Below, piece by piece: positions 1-5,939 of a DNA stretch of 7,752 nt. Under the pieces are notes generated by a model. It had not been told where the DNA came from and did no database searches. It was given only the letters and a program-made list of their open reading frames with translations. Every line of letters begins with the position of its first letter. Position 1 is the stretch's first letter. Source of the stretch: Caulobacteraceae bacterium UBA6225 (GTDB taxonomy: Bacteria; Pseudomonadota; Alphaproteobacteria; Caulobacterales; Caulobacteraceae); contig DJWR01000001.1 of assembly GCA_002441055.1 (NCBI GenBank), positions 3,098 to 10,849 of the forward strand, given 5' to 3'. Position numbers and translations under genes: made by a program.

Positions 1-486
1 CGGGCCAAGGCCTTTGGCCTGCAGATCCACTATCACAACCGCAAACCTGTCAGCCCGCGCATCGCCGAAGAGCTGGACGCCACCTACTGGGACAGCCTGG
101 ACCAGATGATGGCGCGGATGGATCTGGTCTCCATCCACTGCCCCCACACCCCGGCCACCTTCCACCTGCTCTCGGCCCGGCGGCTGAAGCTGCTGCAGCC
201 CCACGCCATCCTGATCAACACCGCCCGCGGCGAGATCGTCGACGAGGACGCCCTGATCGACATCCTGGCCAAGGGCGAGATCGCCGGCGCCGGCCTCGAT
301 GTGTTCGAGCACGAGCCGGCGGTGAACCCCAAGCTGCTCAAGTTGCCCAATGTGGTCCTGCTGCCGCATATGAGCTCGGCCACGGTGGAGAGCCGTGTGG
401 ACATGGGCGAGAAGGTGATCATCAACATCCGCACCTGGATGGACGGCCATCGCCCGCCCGACCGGGTCATCCCGGCGATGCTTTAG
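1..486 (+). CDS. D-2-hydroxyacid dehydrogenase, 3' part (glyoxylate/hydroxypyruvate reductase-like)
   Basis: Reading frame 1 is open from the window edge to a TAG at 484-486, giving the last 161 residues. The start and the GxGxxG nucleotide-binding loop lie outside the window. Visible family hallmarks of NAD(P)-dependent D-2-hydroxyacid dehydrogenases are NTARGEIVDEDAL (catalytic Arg, fragment residue 76), GAGLDVFEHEP (catalytic Glu, residue 105) and LLPHMSSAT (catalytic His, residue 123). The family reduces or oxidises small 2-keto/2-hydroxy acids such as glyoxylate, hydroxypyruvate or glycerate in the cytoplasm. The stretch HYHNRKP near residues 10-16 occupies the end of the second Rossmann strand. 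NAD-specific members usually have an acidic residue there, so Asn-Arg suggests NADP(H); this is inference. The gene converges on the HAD/mutS pair across a 153-bp gap. The family is clear, but the exact substrate cannot be read from this fragment. Confidence 0.9.
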   Translation, partial: RAKAFGLQIHYHNRKPVSPRIAEELDATYWDSLDQMMARMDLVSIHCPHTPATFHLLSARRLKLLQPHAILINTARGEIVDEDALIDILAKGEIAGAGLDVFEHEPAVNPKLLKLPNVVLLPHMSSATVESRVDMGEKVIINIRTWMDGHRPPDRVIPAML

Positions 487-516
487 GGCCGCCAACTCGG
501 GGTGGGCGAGGCCCTG

Positions 517-556
517 CGTGCTTCGAGGCTCGCTTTGCTCGCACCTCAGCATGAGG
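517..556 (+). repeat. Dispersed palindromic repeat, copy 1 (degenerate)
   Basis: This stretch contains CTTCGAGGCTCGC and ends in CCTCA-GCA-TGAGG (544-556), a 5-bp inverted repeat with a 3-base centre. It matches, in opposite orientation, the element at 588-628. Its outer and inner arms pair less well than those of copy 2. I remember similar GAGG...CCTCA(GGA)TGAGG elements from intergenic regions of alphaproteobacteria, but this was not checked. It sits in the gap between two convergent genes and contains no coding sequence. Confidence 0.6.
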
Positions 557-587
557 GAGGTAGGTTGAGCCTGGACCTCTCAGTCGT

Positions 588-628
588 CCTCATCCTGAGG
601 CGCCGCGAAGCGGCCTCGAAGGACGAGG
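588..628 (-). repeat. Dispersed palindromic repeat, copy 2; possible terminator of mutS-HAD
   Basis: Outer arms CCTCATCCT (588-596) and AGGACGAGG (620-628) pair at 8 of 9 positions. Inside them is a perfect GCCGC-GAA-GCGGC hairpin (602-614). CCTCA-TCC-TGAGG (588-600) is also a small alternative hairpin. Read on the minus strand the element begins 11 bases after the HAD stop codon, so it could end the mutS-HAD transcript. No T-run follows on either strand, so an intrinsic terminator of classical type is not shown. It is inverted relative to copy 1, and the pair together could form a larger stem. Confidence 0.6.
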
Positions 629-639
629 GCGGTCGCGCC

Positions 640-1245
640 TCAGCCGGCTTCCGCCTCGGCGATCACCTCGGCCACCGTCTGCGTTCCGTCCCACAGCCCC
701 GCCCGCCAGCCGCAGGCGCGAGCGGCCTCTACATTGCGCGGCGAATCATCGATGAGCAGAAGCTCTTGCGGCGCATGGCCCGTGCGCTGCGCCACCGCCT
801 CGAAGAAGGCCGGGTCAGGCTTTCCGCAGCCATAGTCGGCCGCATAGTGAATCGCTTCGAAGCGATCCTTCAGGCCAAGCTCGTTCCAGATATAGGCCGC
901 CCGCAGGTGCTCCTGCACCGTGGCCAGGTGCAGGGCGTATCGGCCGTTCAGGGCTACGAGCTGATCGAGAAAGTCCTGGTCCAGGTGCGCGTCCTTGGAG
1001 AACCAGTAGGCTATGATCGCCTCAGGCGTCAGGTGCGGCGCGAAGTCCGGCACGGCCAGGGCCAGCCGCTCGTGCAGGCCGGCGCGGCCGATGATGACCT
1101 CAGGCCAGTGGACGGCGAAGAAGGCGCTCTGGAACCTTGCCGGATTGACGCCGAGATCGGCCTCGATCGTATGGTCCCAGCGCAGGCCCTGCGGATGGCG
1201 GATCACCACCCCGTCCACGTCGATCATCAGGGTGCGGACGGTCAT
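640..1245 (-). CDS. HAD-superfamily hydrolase (subfamily IA, helical cap)
   Basis: A 201-residue protein with all four HAD motifs. Motif I is IDVDGVV, with nucleophile Asp9 and acid/base Asp11. Motif II is LATVQEH with Thr109. Motif III is the Lys142 of GKPDP. Motif IV is LLIDDSPRN with Asp166 and Asp167. The region from about 17 to 95 is a helical C1-type cap, as in YihX-like and haloacid dehalogenase-like members. Such enzymes use an aspartyl-phosphate (or ester) intermediate, and most are small-molecule phosphatases; no substrate can be named. The start is taken at ATG 1245-1243 because it directly precedes motif I and overlaps the mutS stop as ATGA. A longer in-frame extension to 1563 lies wholly inside mutS and is low-complexity shadow sequence. 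There is no clear Shine-Dalgarno, which fits translation by coupling to MutS termination. The gene ends in TGA 642-640, followed by a palindromic repeat. Confidence 0.9.
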   Translation of the reverse strand: MTVRTLMIDVDGVVIRHPQGLRWDHTIEADLGVNPARFQSAFFAVHWPEVIIGRAGLHERLALAVPDFAPHLTPEAIIAYWFSKDAHLDQDFLDQLVALNGRYALHLATVQEHLRAAYIWNELGLKDRFEAIHYAADYGCGKPDPAFFEAVAQRTGHAPQELLLIDDSPRNVEAARACGWRAGLWDGTQTVAEVIAEAEAG

Positions 1246-3926
1246 GGCGGAAGCTGGCCCTTGAGCCGGTAGAGGGCGTCCATGGCCTCCCGGGGGCTCA
1301 TGCCGTCCAGGTCCAGGGCCCGCAGGGCTTCCTCCACGGGGCTCGGCCCATGGCTCTCGGGCTCCGCAACCCCCACGGCGAACAGCGGCAGGTCTTCCAG
1401 GTGGGCGGGCGCGCCGGCTTCGCGCTCCAGCCGGTCGAGCACCTGGCGGGCGCGGGCGACCACGGCCGGCGGCACGCCAGCGAGCTTGGCCACCTGGACC
1501 CCGTAGGAGCGGTCGGCGGGGCCAGGGCCGGCCTCGTGCAGGAAGATCAGGTCGCCCTTCCACTCCTTGGCCCGCATGGAGAGGTTGGCCACGTGGGGGA
1601 GCCGGTCCTCCAGCACCGCCAGCTCGTGATAGTGGGTGGCGAACAGCGCGCGGCAGCGGTTGGTCTCGTGCAGGGCCTCAGCGCAGGCCCAGGCGATGGC
1701 CAGGCCGTCATAGGTGGCCGTGCCCCGGCCGATCTCATCCAGGATCACGAAGGACCGGGGCGTGGCCTGGGTCAGGATGGCGGCGGTCTCGACCATCTCG
1801 GCCATGAAGGTGGATCGCCCACGGGCCAGGTCATCGCCGGCGCCCACCCGGCTGAACAGGCGGTCCACCACGCCGAGCCGCAGGGCCTGGGCCGGCACGA
1901 AGGAGCCGGCCTGGGCGAGCACGCACAGCAGCGCGTTCTGGCGCAGAAAGGTTGATTTACCGGCCATGTTGGGCCCGGTGACGATGGAGAGCCGGGCGGC
2001 CCCTGCGCCAGCCCCATCCAGGCGACAGTCATTGGGGGTGAAGGGCTCGCCGGTGCGGCGCACCGCAGCCTCGACCACCGGATGGCGGGCGGCGACAGCC
2101 TCGAACACGCAAGAGCGGTCCACGATGGGCCGGGTGGCGCCGGCCTCGTCAGCCCATTCGGCGAGACCAGCGGCCACGTCCAGGCTGGCGGCGGCGAAGG
2201 CGGCGGCCTGGATGGCGTGGGACACATGGCAGGCGGCCTCGCGCCAGGCTTCGAAGGCGGCCACCTCCATGGCCAGGGCCCGTTCGGCGGCCTGGGCGAT
2301 CTTCGCATCCAGCTCGGCCAGTTCGACGGTGGTGAAACGGACCTGGTTGGCGAGCGTCTGGCGGTGGATGAAGGTGGCGTTCAGGGGCGCGCGCATCAAG
2401 GGTTCAGCCGCCTTGGCGCTGGCCTCGACGAAATAGCCGAGGACGGCGTTGTGGCGGATCTTCAGGGCCACACCGCTCTCTTGGGCCAGCTGCGCCTCCA
2501 GGCCTGCGATCACCTTGCGGCTGTCGTCGCGCAGCGCCCGGGCCTGGTCGAGCTCTGGCCGCACGCCCGGCGCCACAAAGCCGCCGTCCCGGGCCTGGGC
2601 CGGCAGGTCATCGCCCAGGCCGGCGGCCAGCAGGTCGCGCAGGTCTGAGAGGTCAGGCTGGCGGGCGAGGTCCAGCGCCTGCAGCGATTGTGCGGTTTCG
2701 GCCGGCGGGGCGGGATCCAGGGGTTCAGGGGCGGCGAACAGGCGGGCGATGGCCTCCCCAGCCGTCAGACCGTCCCGCAGGCAGCCCAGGTCCCTCGGCC
2801 CCCCGCGTCCCAAGGCCAGCCGTGACAGGGCCCGGGCCATGTCGCCCATGGACTTCAGCTGAGCGCGCACATCCTGGCGCAGGGCGCGTCGGGCGCAGAA
2901 GAAGGCCACCGCATCCAGCCGTGCGTCAATGGCCGCCGGCTCCACAAGGGGCCTCGCCAGGCGAGTGGCGAGCAGGCGGGCTCCGGGCGCCGTCACGGTG
3001 CGGTCGATGGCGGCCAGCAGGCTGCCCTCGCGGCCGCCAGCCAGGCTGCGCTCGATCTCCAGGCTTGTGCGGGTGGCCGGGTCGATGGCCATGACCTCGC
3101 TCTCGCCGATCCGGCGTGGAGCCGACAGGGCCGGCAGACGGCCGGCCTGGGTGGTCTCCAGATGGGCGGCGATCAGGCCCAGCGCCGAAATCTCCGCCCC
3201 GCTGAGCGCCCCGAAGCCGTCCAGGGTGTCGACCCCATAGAGCCGCTTGAGCCGGGCTTCGGAGGCCGAGGGCTCGGCCAGCGCCTGGGGCATAGGCTGG
3301 ACGAAGCCGCCGACGCTGCGCAGGGCCTCGGCCGCGGCCGGATCGGCGAACAGGCGATCGGGGACCAGGATTTCTGAGGGTGAGAGCGCCGCCAAAGCTG
3401 AGGCGAGGCCGGCGGCGTCGAGGGCCAGACATTCCACCTCGCCGGTGGACAGCTCCACCGAGGCGATGGCCGCCTGGCCGGCGCGGACCGCCACGGCGGC
3501 CAGGCGATTGGCCCCGCGGGCGTCGAGCAAACCATCCTCGGTGAGCGTGCCCGGGGTCACGACCCGCACGATCTCGCGCCGGACGATGGATTTCGAGCCG
3601 CGCTTCCTGGCCTCGGCCGGGTCCTCCATCTGGTCGCAGACGGCGACCTTGAAGCCCGCCCGGATCAGCTTGGCGAGGTAGGCCTCGGCCGCATGGGCCG
3701 GCACGCCGGCCATGGGGATGGGCTGGCCCCCGTGATTGCCCCGGGCCGTCAGGCTGATGCCGAGCGCCGCGGCCGCCTTCTGGGCGTCCTCGAAGAACAG
3801 CTCGTAAAAATCGCCCATGCGGAAGAAGACCAGCGCATCGGGCTGGGCGGCCTTGGCCTCAAAGAACTGGGCCATCACCGGCGTGGCGCCGGCCGCATCC
3901 GGCAGGGTGGGAGAGGGGGCGTTCAT
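1242..3926 (-). CDS. mutS: DNA mismatch repair ATPase MutS
   Basis: An 894-residue protein, the usual MutS length. It recognises base mismatches and small loops and, with ATP, recruits MutL. The mismatch-probing Phe-x-Glu is in GDFYELF (Phe40, Glu42). The connector, lever and clamp regions follow, including the conserved clamp stretch around HNAVLGYFVEAS and FIHRQTLANQVRFTT. The ATPase has Walker A TGPNMAGKST (Lys657), DDLARGRSTFMAEM, Walker B ILDEIGRGT (Asp730, Glu731) and FATHYHEL. A C-terminal helix-turn-helix (YGVQVAKLAGVP) follows, then DLPLF (845-849), which resembles a beta-clamp-binding motif. The end, SPREAMDALYRLKGQL, matches the MutS tetramerisation tail. Walker A has Ala where many have Gly (GPNMGGKS), a tolerated variant. 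ATG 3926 is preferred because an in-frame TAG lies only five codons upstream; there is no Shine-Dalgarno. TGA 1244-1242 overlaps the HAD start. The gene is divergent from the monooxygenase. Confidence 0.98.
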   Translation of the reverse strand: MNAPSPTLPDAAGATPVMAQFFEAKAAQPDALVFFRMGDFYELFFEDAQKAAAALGISLTARGNHGGQPIPMAGVPAHAAEAYLAKLIRAGFKVAVCDQMEDPAEARKRGSKSIVRREIVRVVTPGTLTEDGLLDARGANRLAAVAVRAGQAAIASVELSTGEVECLALDAAGLASALAALSPSEILVPDRLFADPAAAEALRSVGGFVQPMPQALAEPSASEARLKRLYGVDTLDGFGALSGAEISALGLIAAHLETTQAGRLPALSAPRRIGESEVMAIDPATRTSLEIERSLAGGREGSLLAAIDRTVTAPGARLLATRLARPLVEPAAIDARLDAVAFFCARRALRQDVRAQLKSMGDMARALSRLALGRGGPRDLGCLRDGLTAGEAIARLFAAPEPLDPAPPAETAQSLQALDLARQPDLSDLRDLLAAGLGDDLPAQARDGGFVAPGVRPELDQARALRDDSRKVIAGLEAQLAQESGVALKIRHNAVLGYFVEASAKAAEPLMRAPLNATFIHRQTLANQVRFTTVELAELDAKIAQAAERALAMEVAAFEAWREAACHVSHAIQAAAFAAASLDVAAGLAEWADEAGATRPIVDRSCVFEAVAARHPVVEAAVRRTGEPFTPNDCRLDGAGAGAARLSIVTGPNMAGKSTFLRQNALLCVLAQAGSFVPAQALRLGVVDRLFSRVGAGDDLARGRSTFMAEMVETAAILTQATPRSFVILDEIGRGTATYDGLAIAWACAEALHETNRCRALFATHYHELAVLEDRLPHVANLSMRAKEWKGDLIFLHEAGPGPADRSYGVQVAKLAGVPPAVVARARQVLDRLEREAGAPAHLEDLPLFAVGVAEPESHGPSPVEEALRALDLDGMSPREAMDALYRLKGQLPP

Positions 3927-3935
3927 CAGGCCGGC

Positions 3936-3964
3936 AAGCTAGCGGCGCCAGGGGATTCGGTCAT
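3936..3964 (-). promoter_or_regulatory. Candidate Caulobacter-type housekeeping promoter of mutS with overlapping GANTC site
   Basis: On the minus strand, ATGACCG (3964-3958), a 14-base spacer, and GCTAGCTT (3943-3936) resemble the Caulobacter housekeeping consensus as I recall it: TTGACGS, 10-14 bases, GCTANAWC. The -35 matches at 5 of 7 positions; the -10 matches GCTA and the W but misses two positions. Only 9 bases separate the -10 from the mutS ATG, so transcription would begin at or within a few bases of the start codon. This agrees with the absence of a ribosome binding site. A GAATC (GANTC, plus-strand 3954-3958) overlaps the end of the -35 box; CcrM methylates this motif in Caulobacterales. 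The call is from consensus matching only. Confidence 0.4.
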
Positions 3965-4036
3965 CCCATTGCGATCTGGTCAGTATCAGCCTCTCCCGGG
4001 CCTTTGGCATCGTGGGCGGGGCCGACTTTGAGGGGC

Positions 4037-4099
4037 CATCCATTCCCCCTCGCCAACTGATCGGCGATCACCTAACTTGGCGGCCCTATGGGAATGATG
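4037..4099. promoter_or_regulatory. Nested inverted repeats upstream of the monooxygenase gene (possible operator or structured leader)
   Basis: Three inverted repeats are roughly nested. The outer arms are CATTCCC (4041-4047) and GGGAATG (4090-4096), extended by CAT/ATG after one bulge. The middle arms are CGCCAA (4051-4056) and TTGGCG (4077-4082). In the centre is TGATC-GGC-GATCA (4058-4070). The block lies 53-115 bases ahead of the monooxygenase ATG, inside the divergent gap with mutS. It could be a binding site for a dimeric repressor or fold as a 5' leader. No regulator gene is visible nearby, and I found no convincing promoter for the plus-strand gene. Confidence 0.45.
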
Positions 4100-4137
4100 A
4101 CCGCTGAGCTTAGATATCGGCGGCAGGGAACGGGAAG

Positions 4138-4144
4138 AAGGAGG
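4138..4144 (+). promoter_or_regulatory. Strong Shine-Dalgarno of the monooxygenase gene
   Basis: AAGGAGG ends 7 bases before the ATG at 4152, which is near-ideal spacing and fixes that start codon. It stands out because the neighbouring mutS, HAD and dnaJ starts have no comparable site. Confidence 0.85.
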
Positions 4145-4151
4145 GAAGTCC

Positions 4152-5693
4152 ATGACCAGCGTGGATGTGGCGCGCAAGGCGTCGGCGGCGTCGGACGTTC
4201 AGCACTTTGACGTGCTGGTGGTGGGCGCGGGCATTTCCGGCGTGGGCGCGGCCTGGCACCTGACCCACCAGTCGCCGGGCACGAGCTTCGTGGTGCTGGA
4301 GGCCAAGGACACCTTTGGCGGCACCTGGGTCACCCACCGCTATCCGGGCGTCCGCTCCGACAGCGACCTCTATACCTTTGGCTACCGGTTCAAGCCCTGG
4401 CGCGGGGCGCCGATCGCCACCTCCCAGGAAATCCTGACCTATATGGGCGAGGTGATCGAAGAGAACGATCTGGCCCGCCATATCCGCTACGGCCACAGGA
4501 TCACCAACGCCGCCTGGTCTAGCGAGAAGAAGGTCTGGACGGTTGATGCGGTGAAGACCGCCACGGGCGAGGCGCTCACCTTCACCTGTGGCTTCCTGTG
4601 GATGTGCCAGGGCTACTACCACCACGACGAGGGCTACACGCCGGAATGGCCCGGCATGGCCGACTTCAAGGGCCCCATCATCCATCCGCAGACCTGGCCT
4701 GACGACCTGGATTATGCGGGTAAGAAGGTGGTGGTGATCGGCTCGGGCGCCACGGCGGCGACCCTGGTGCCGGCTCTGGCTGAAAAGGCCGGGCATGTGA
4801 CCATGCTGCAGCGCTCGCCCACCTACTTCGCCACGGGACGCAACGCCAACGAACTGGCCGACACCCTGCGCGACCTGGAGGTCCCCGAGGAGTGGACCCA
4901 CGAGATCGTGCGCCGCCGCATCCTCAAGGACCAGGGCATGTTCGCCCACATGGCCCGGGAGTATCCCGATGCGGTCAAGGAGGAGATCCTCAAGAATGTC
5001 GCCGCCGTCCTGCCGGAGGGCTACGACATGAAGCACTTTACCCCCAGCTACCGCCCCTGGCAGCAGCGCCTGGCCTTCGTGCCGGACGCCGACCTGTTCA
5101 AGGGCATCAGCGCGGGCAAGGCCTCGGTGGTCACCGACCAGATCGAGCGCTTCACCGAAAAGGGTATCCTGTTGAAGTCCGGCGAGGAGCTGGAGGCCGA
5201 TATCATCATCACCGCCACGGGCTTCCGCCTGTCGGTGATGGGAGACATCCCCTTCCAGGTGGATGGCGAGCCGGTCAATTTCGGCGACACCCTGACCTAT
5301 CGCGGCATGATGTTCACCGGCGTGCCCAACCTTGTCTGGGTGTTCGGCTATTTCCGCGCCAGCTGGACCCTGCGGGTGGACCTGATGGGGGACTTCGTCG
5401 CCCGGCTGTTGGGCCACATGAAGGCCCGCGGCGCCAAGAAGGTGATGGTCGATCCCGGCGAGGCCGGCGCCACCATGCCCCGCGGCCCCTGGATCGATCC
5501 GGACAACTTCAATCCGGGCTATCTGATGCGCGACATGGACAAGATGCCCAAGTGCGGCGACACGCCCGAATGGCGCCACACCCAGGACTACTGGGCTGAG
5601 CGGGCCGACATCCCGTCCATCGATCTGGACGGCCCGGTCTTCCGCTATGACGACCAGCCGGCCTCGGCCCGGGCGGTGGAGGCCGCGGAGTAG
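4152..5693 (+). CDS. EthA-like type I Baeyer-Villiger monooxygenase
   Basis: A 513-residue flavoprotein. It has an FAD-binding GAGISG (25-30) with the ribose-binding Glu50 in VVLEAKD, GGTW (56-59) and RYPGVRSDSD (63-72). The exact BVMO fingerprint FxGxxxHxxxWP is FKGPIIHPQTWP, residues 172-183. An NADPH-binding GSGATA (197-202) is followed by LQRSPTY, and TATGF is at 354-358. PWQQRL contains Arg306, which by eye aligns with the conserved catalytic Arg of the family. The whole sequence resembles Mycobacterium tuberculosis EthA (HLDVVIVGAGISG, YPGIRSDSD, DFVGPIIHPQHWP from memory), the enzyme that activates ethionamide. Such enzymes insert oxygen next to ketones or oxidise sulfur using NADPH, FAD and O2, probably in the cytoplasm. 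The natural substrate is unknown. No signal peptide is seen. A strong Shine-Dalgarno supports the start. The gene opposes both mutS and dnaJ and looks monocistronic. Confidence 0.93.
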   Translation: MTSVDVARKASAASDVQHFDVLVVGAGISGVGAAWHLTHQSPGTSFVVLEAKDTFGGTWVTHRYPGVRSDSDLYTFGYRFKPWRGAPIATSQEILTYMGEVIEENDLARHIRYGHRITNAAWSSEKKVWTVDAVKTATGEALTFTCGFLWMCQGYYHHDEGYTPEWPGMADFKGPIIHPQTWPDDLDYAGKKVVVIGSGATAATLVPALAEKAGHVTMLQRSPTYFATGRNANELADTLRDLEVPEEWTHEIVRRRILKDQGMFAHMAREYPDAVKEEILKNVAAVLPEGYDMKHFTPSYRPWQQRLAFVPDADLFKGISAGKASVVTDQIERFTEKGILLKSGEELEADIIITATGFRLSVMGDIPFQVDGEPVNFGDTLTYRGMMFTGVPNLVWVFGYFRASWTLRVDLMGDFVARLLGHMKARGAKKVMVDPGEAGATMPRGPWIDPDNFNPGYLMRDMDKMPKCGDTPEWRHTQDYWAERADIPSIDLDGPVFRYDDQPASARAVEAAE

Positions 5694-5726
5694 GGGGCGA
5701 AGCTCCTCTCCCAACTCTGCACCATC

Positions 5727-5803
5727 ATGGTCGGGCTTGACCCGACCATCCATGAACACGGGCGTTCTCCGGTGTGCATGGGCCCTCGGATCAAGTCCGA
5801 GGG
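5727..5803. repeat. Composite symmetrical palindromic repeat (two hairpins plus central inverted repeat)
   Basis: Hairpin 1 is ATGGTCGGG-CTTGA-CCCGACCAT (5727-5749), a perfect 9-bp stem. Hairpin 2 is CCCTCGGA-TCAAG-TCCGAGGG (5783-5803), a perfect 8-bp stem. Between them CCATGAACAC (5750-5759) and GTGTGCATGG (5772-5781) pair at 9 of 10 positions. All three are mirror-symmetrical about position 5765.5, and the loops are exact reverse complements. The unit lies between the convergent monooxygenase and dnaJ genes and could act as a bidirectional terminator or a REP-like element. I recall CGGGCTTGACCCG palindromes as common in alphaproteobacterial genomes; this was not checked. Confidence 0.8.
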
Positions 5804-5834
5804 CGACGAGGCGGGGGAAACAGGGTCACAAAGC

Positions 5835-5893
5835 ACACGAAGTCAGCCAAGGACACGCAGGGGCCGACGGCTTCGCCTTAGTGTCCTTCGTGT
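5835..5893. repeat. Degenerate inverted repeat with ACACGAAG / AAGGACAC arms
   Basis: ACACGAAG (5835-5842) is the exact reverse complement of CTTCGTGT (5886-5893), and AAGGACAC (5849-5856) of GTGTCCTT (5881-5888). The two pairings share bases and so are alternatives. A small GGC-TTC-GCC hairpin (5869-5877) lies inside. CACGAAGGACACGAAG-type sequences are familiar to me from alphaproteobacterial intergenic DNA. No open frame or RNA gene is apparent here. Confidence 0.55.
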
Positions 5894-5913
5894 CGCCTCT
5901 TGAAAGCGCCTGT

Positions 5914-5935
5914 GGCGCGCGAGGTCGAGCGCGCC
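5914..5935 (-). terminator. Candidate transcription terminator of dnaKJ
   Basis: GGCGCGC (5914-5920) and GCGCGCC (5929-5935) form a perfect 7-bp all-GC stem with an 8-base loop. It starts 4 bases after the dnaJ TGA (5942-5940) on the minus strand. No T-run follows, so it may be a Rho-assisted stop or a 3'-end-protecting hairpin rather than a classical intrinsic terminator. Confidence 0.5.
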
Positions 5936-5939
5936 TTCC

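Noticed and set aside
502..1272. A 256-codon plus-strand open frame opposite the HAD gene.
   Set aside because: It is in the same codon-aligned antisense register. The minus-strand protein has all four HAD motifs and the plus-strand one has none.
1246..1563. A 106-residue N-terminal extension of the HAD hydrolase.
   Set aside because: It is entirely within mutS in another frame and is Arg/Pro/Gly-rich. The HAD fold begins right after the ATG at 1245.
1350..1955. A 201-codon plus-strand frame inside mutS, together with a similar one at 6003-6638 inside dnaJ.
   Set aside because: Both are codon-aligned antisense shadows of strongly conserved genes, with low-complexity products.
1948..1980. 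Ala in place of Gly in the MutS Walker A motif (GPNMAGKST) as a sign of an inactive ATPase.
   Set aside because: The essential Gly-Lys-Ser/Thr is intact, Walker B and all other motifs are normal, and to my knowledge the Ala variant occurs in functional MutS proteins.
4077..4116. TTGGCGG (4077-4083) as a -35 box, with TAGATA (4111-4116) as the -10 box, for the monooxygenase.
   Set aside because: The spacer is 27 bases, far too long, and no good -10 lies at the proper distance from TTGGCGG.
4110..5759. A 549-codon minus-strand open frame that covers the whole monooxygenase gene and is longer than it.
   Set aside because: Its codons lie exactly opposite the sense codons, so it is interrupted only where the sense strand uses TTA, CTA or TCA, which are very rare here. 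Its product is a His/Gly/Arg/Val-rich string with no recognisable domain, whereas the sense frame has full BVMO motifs.
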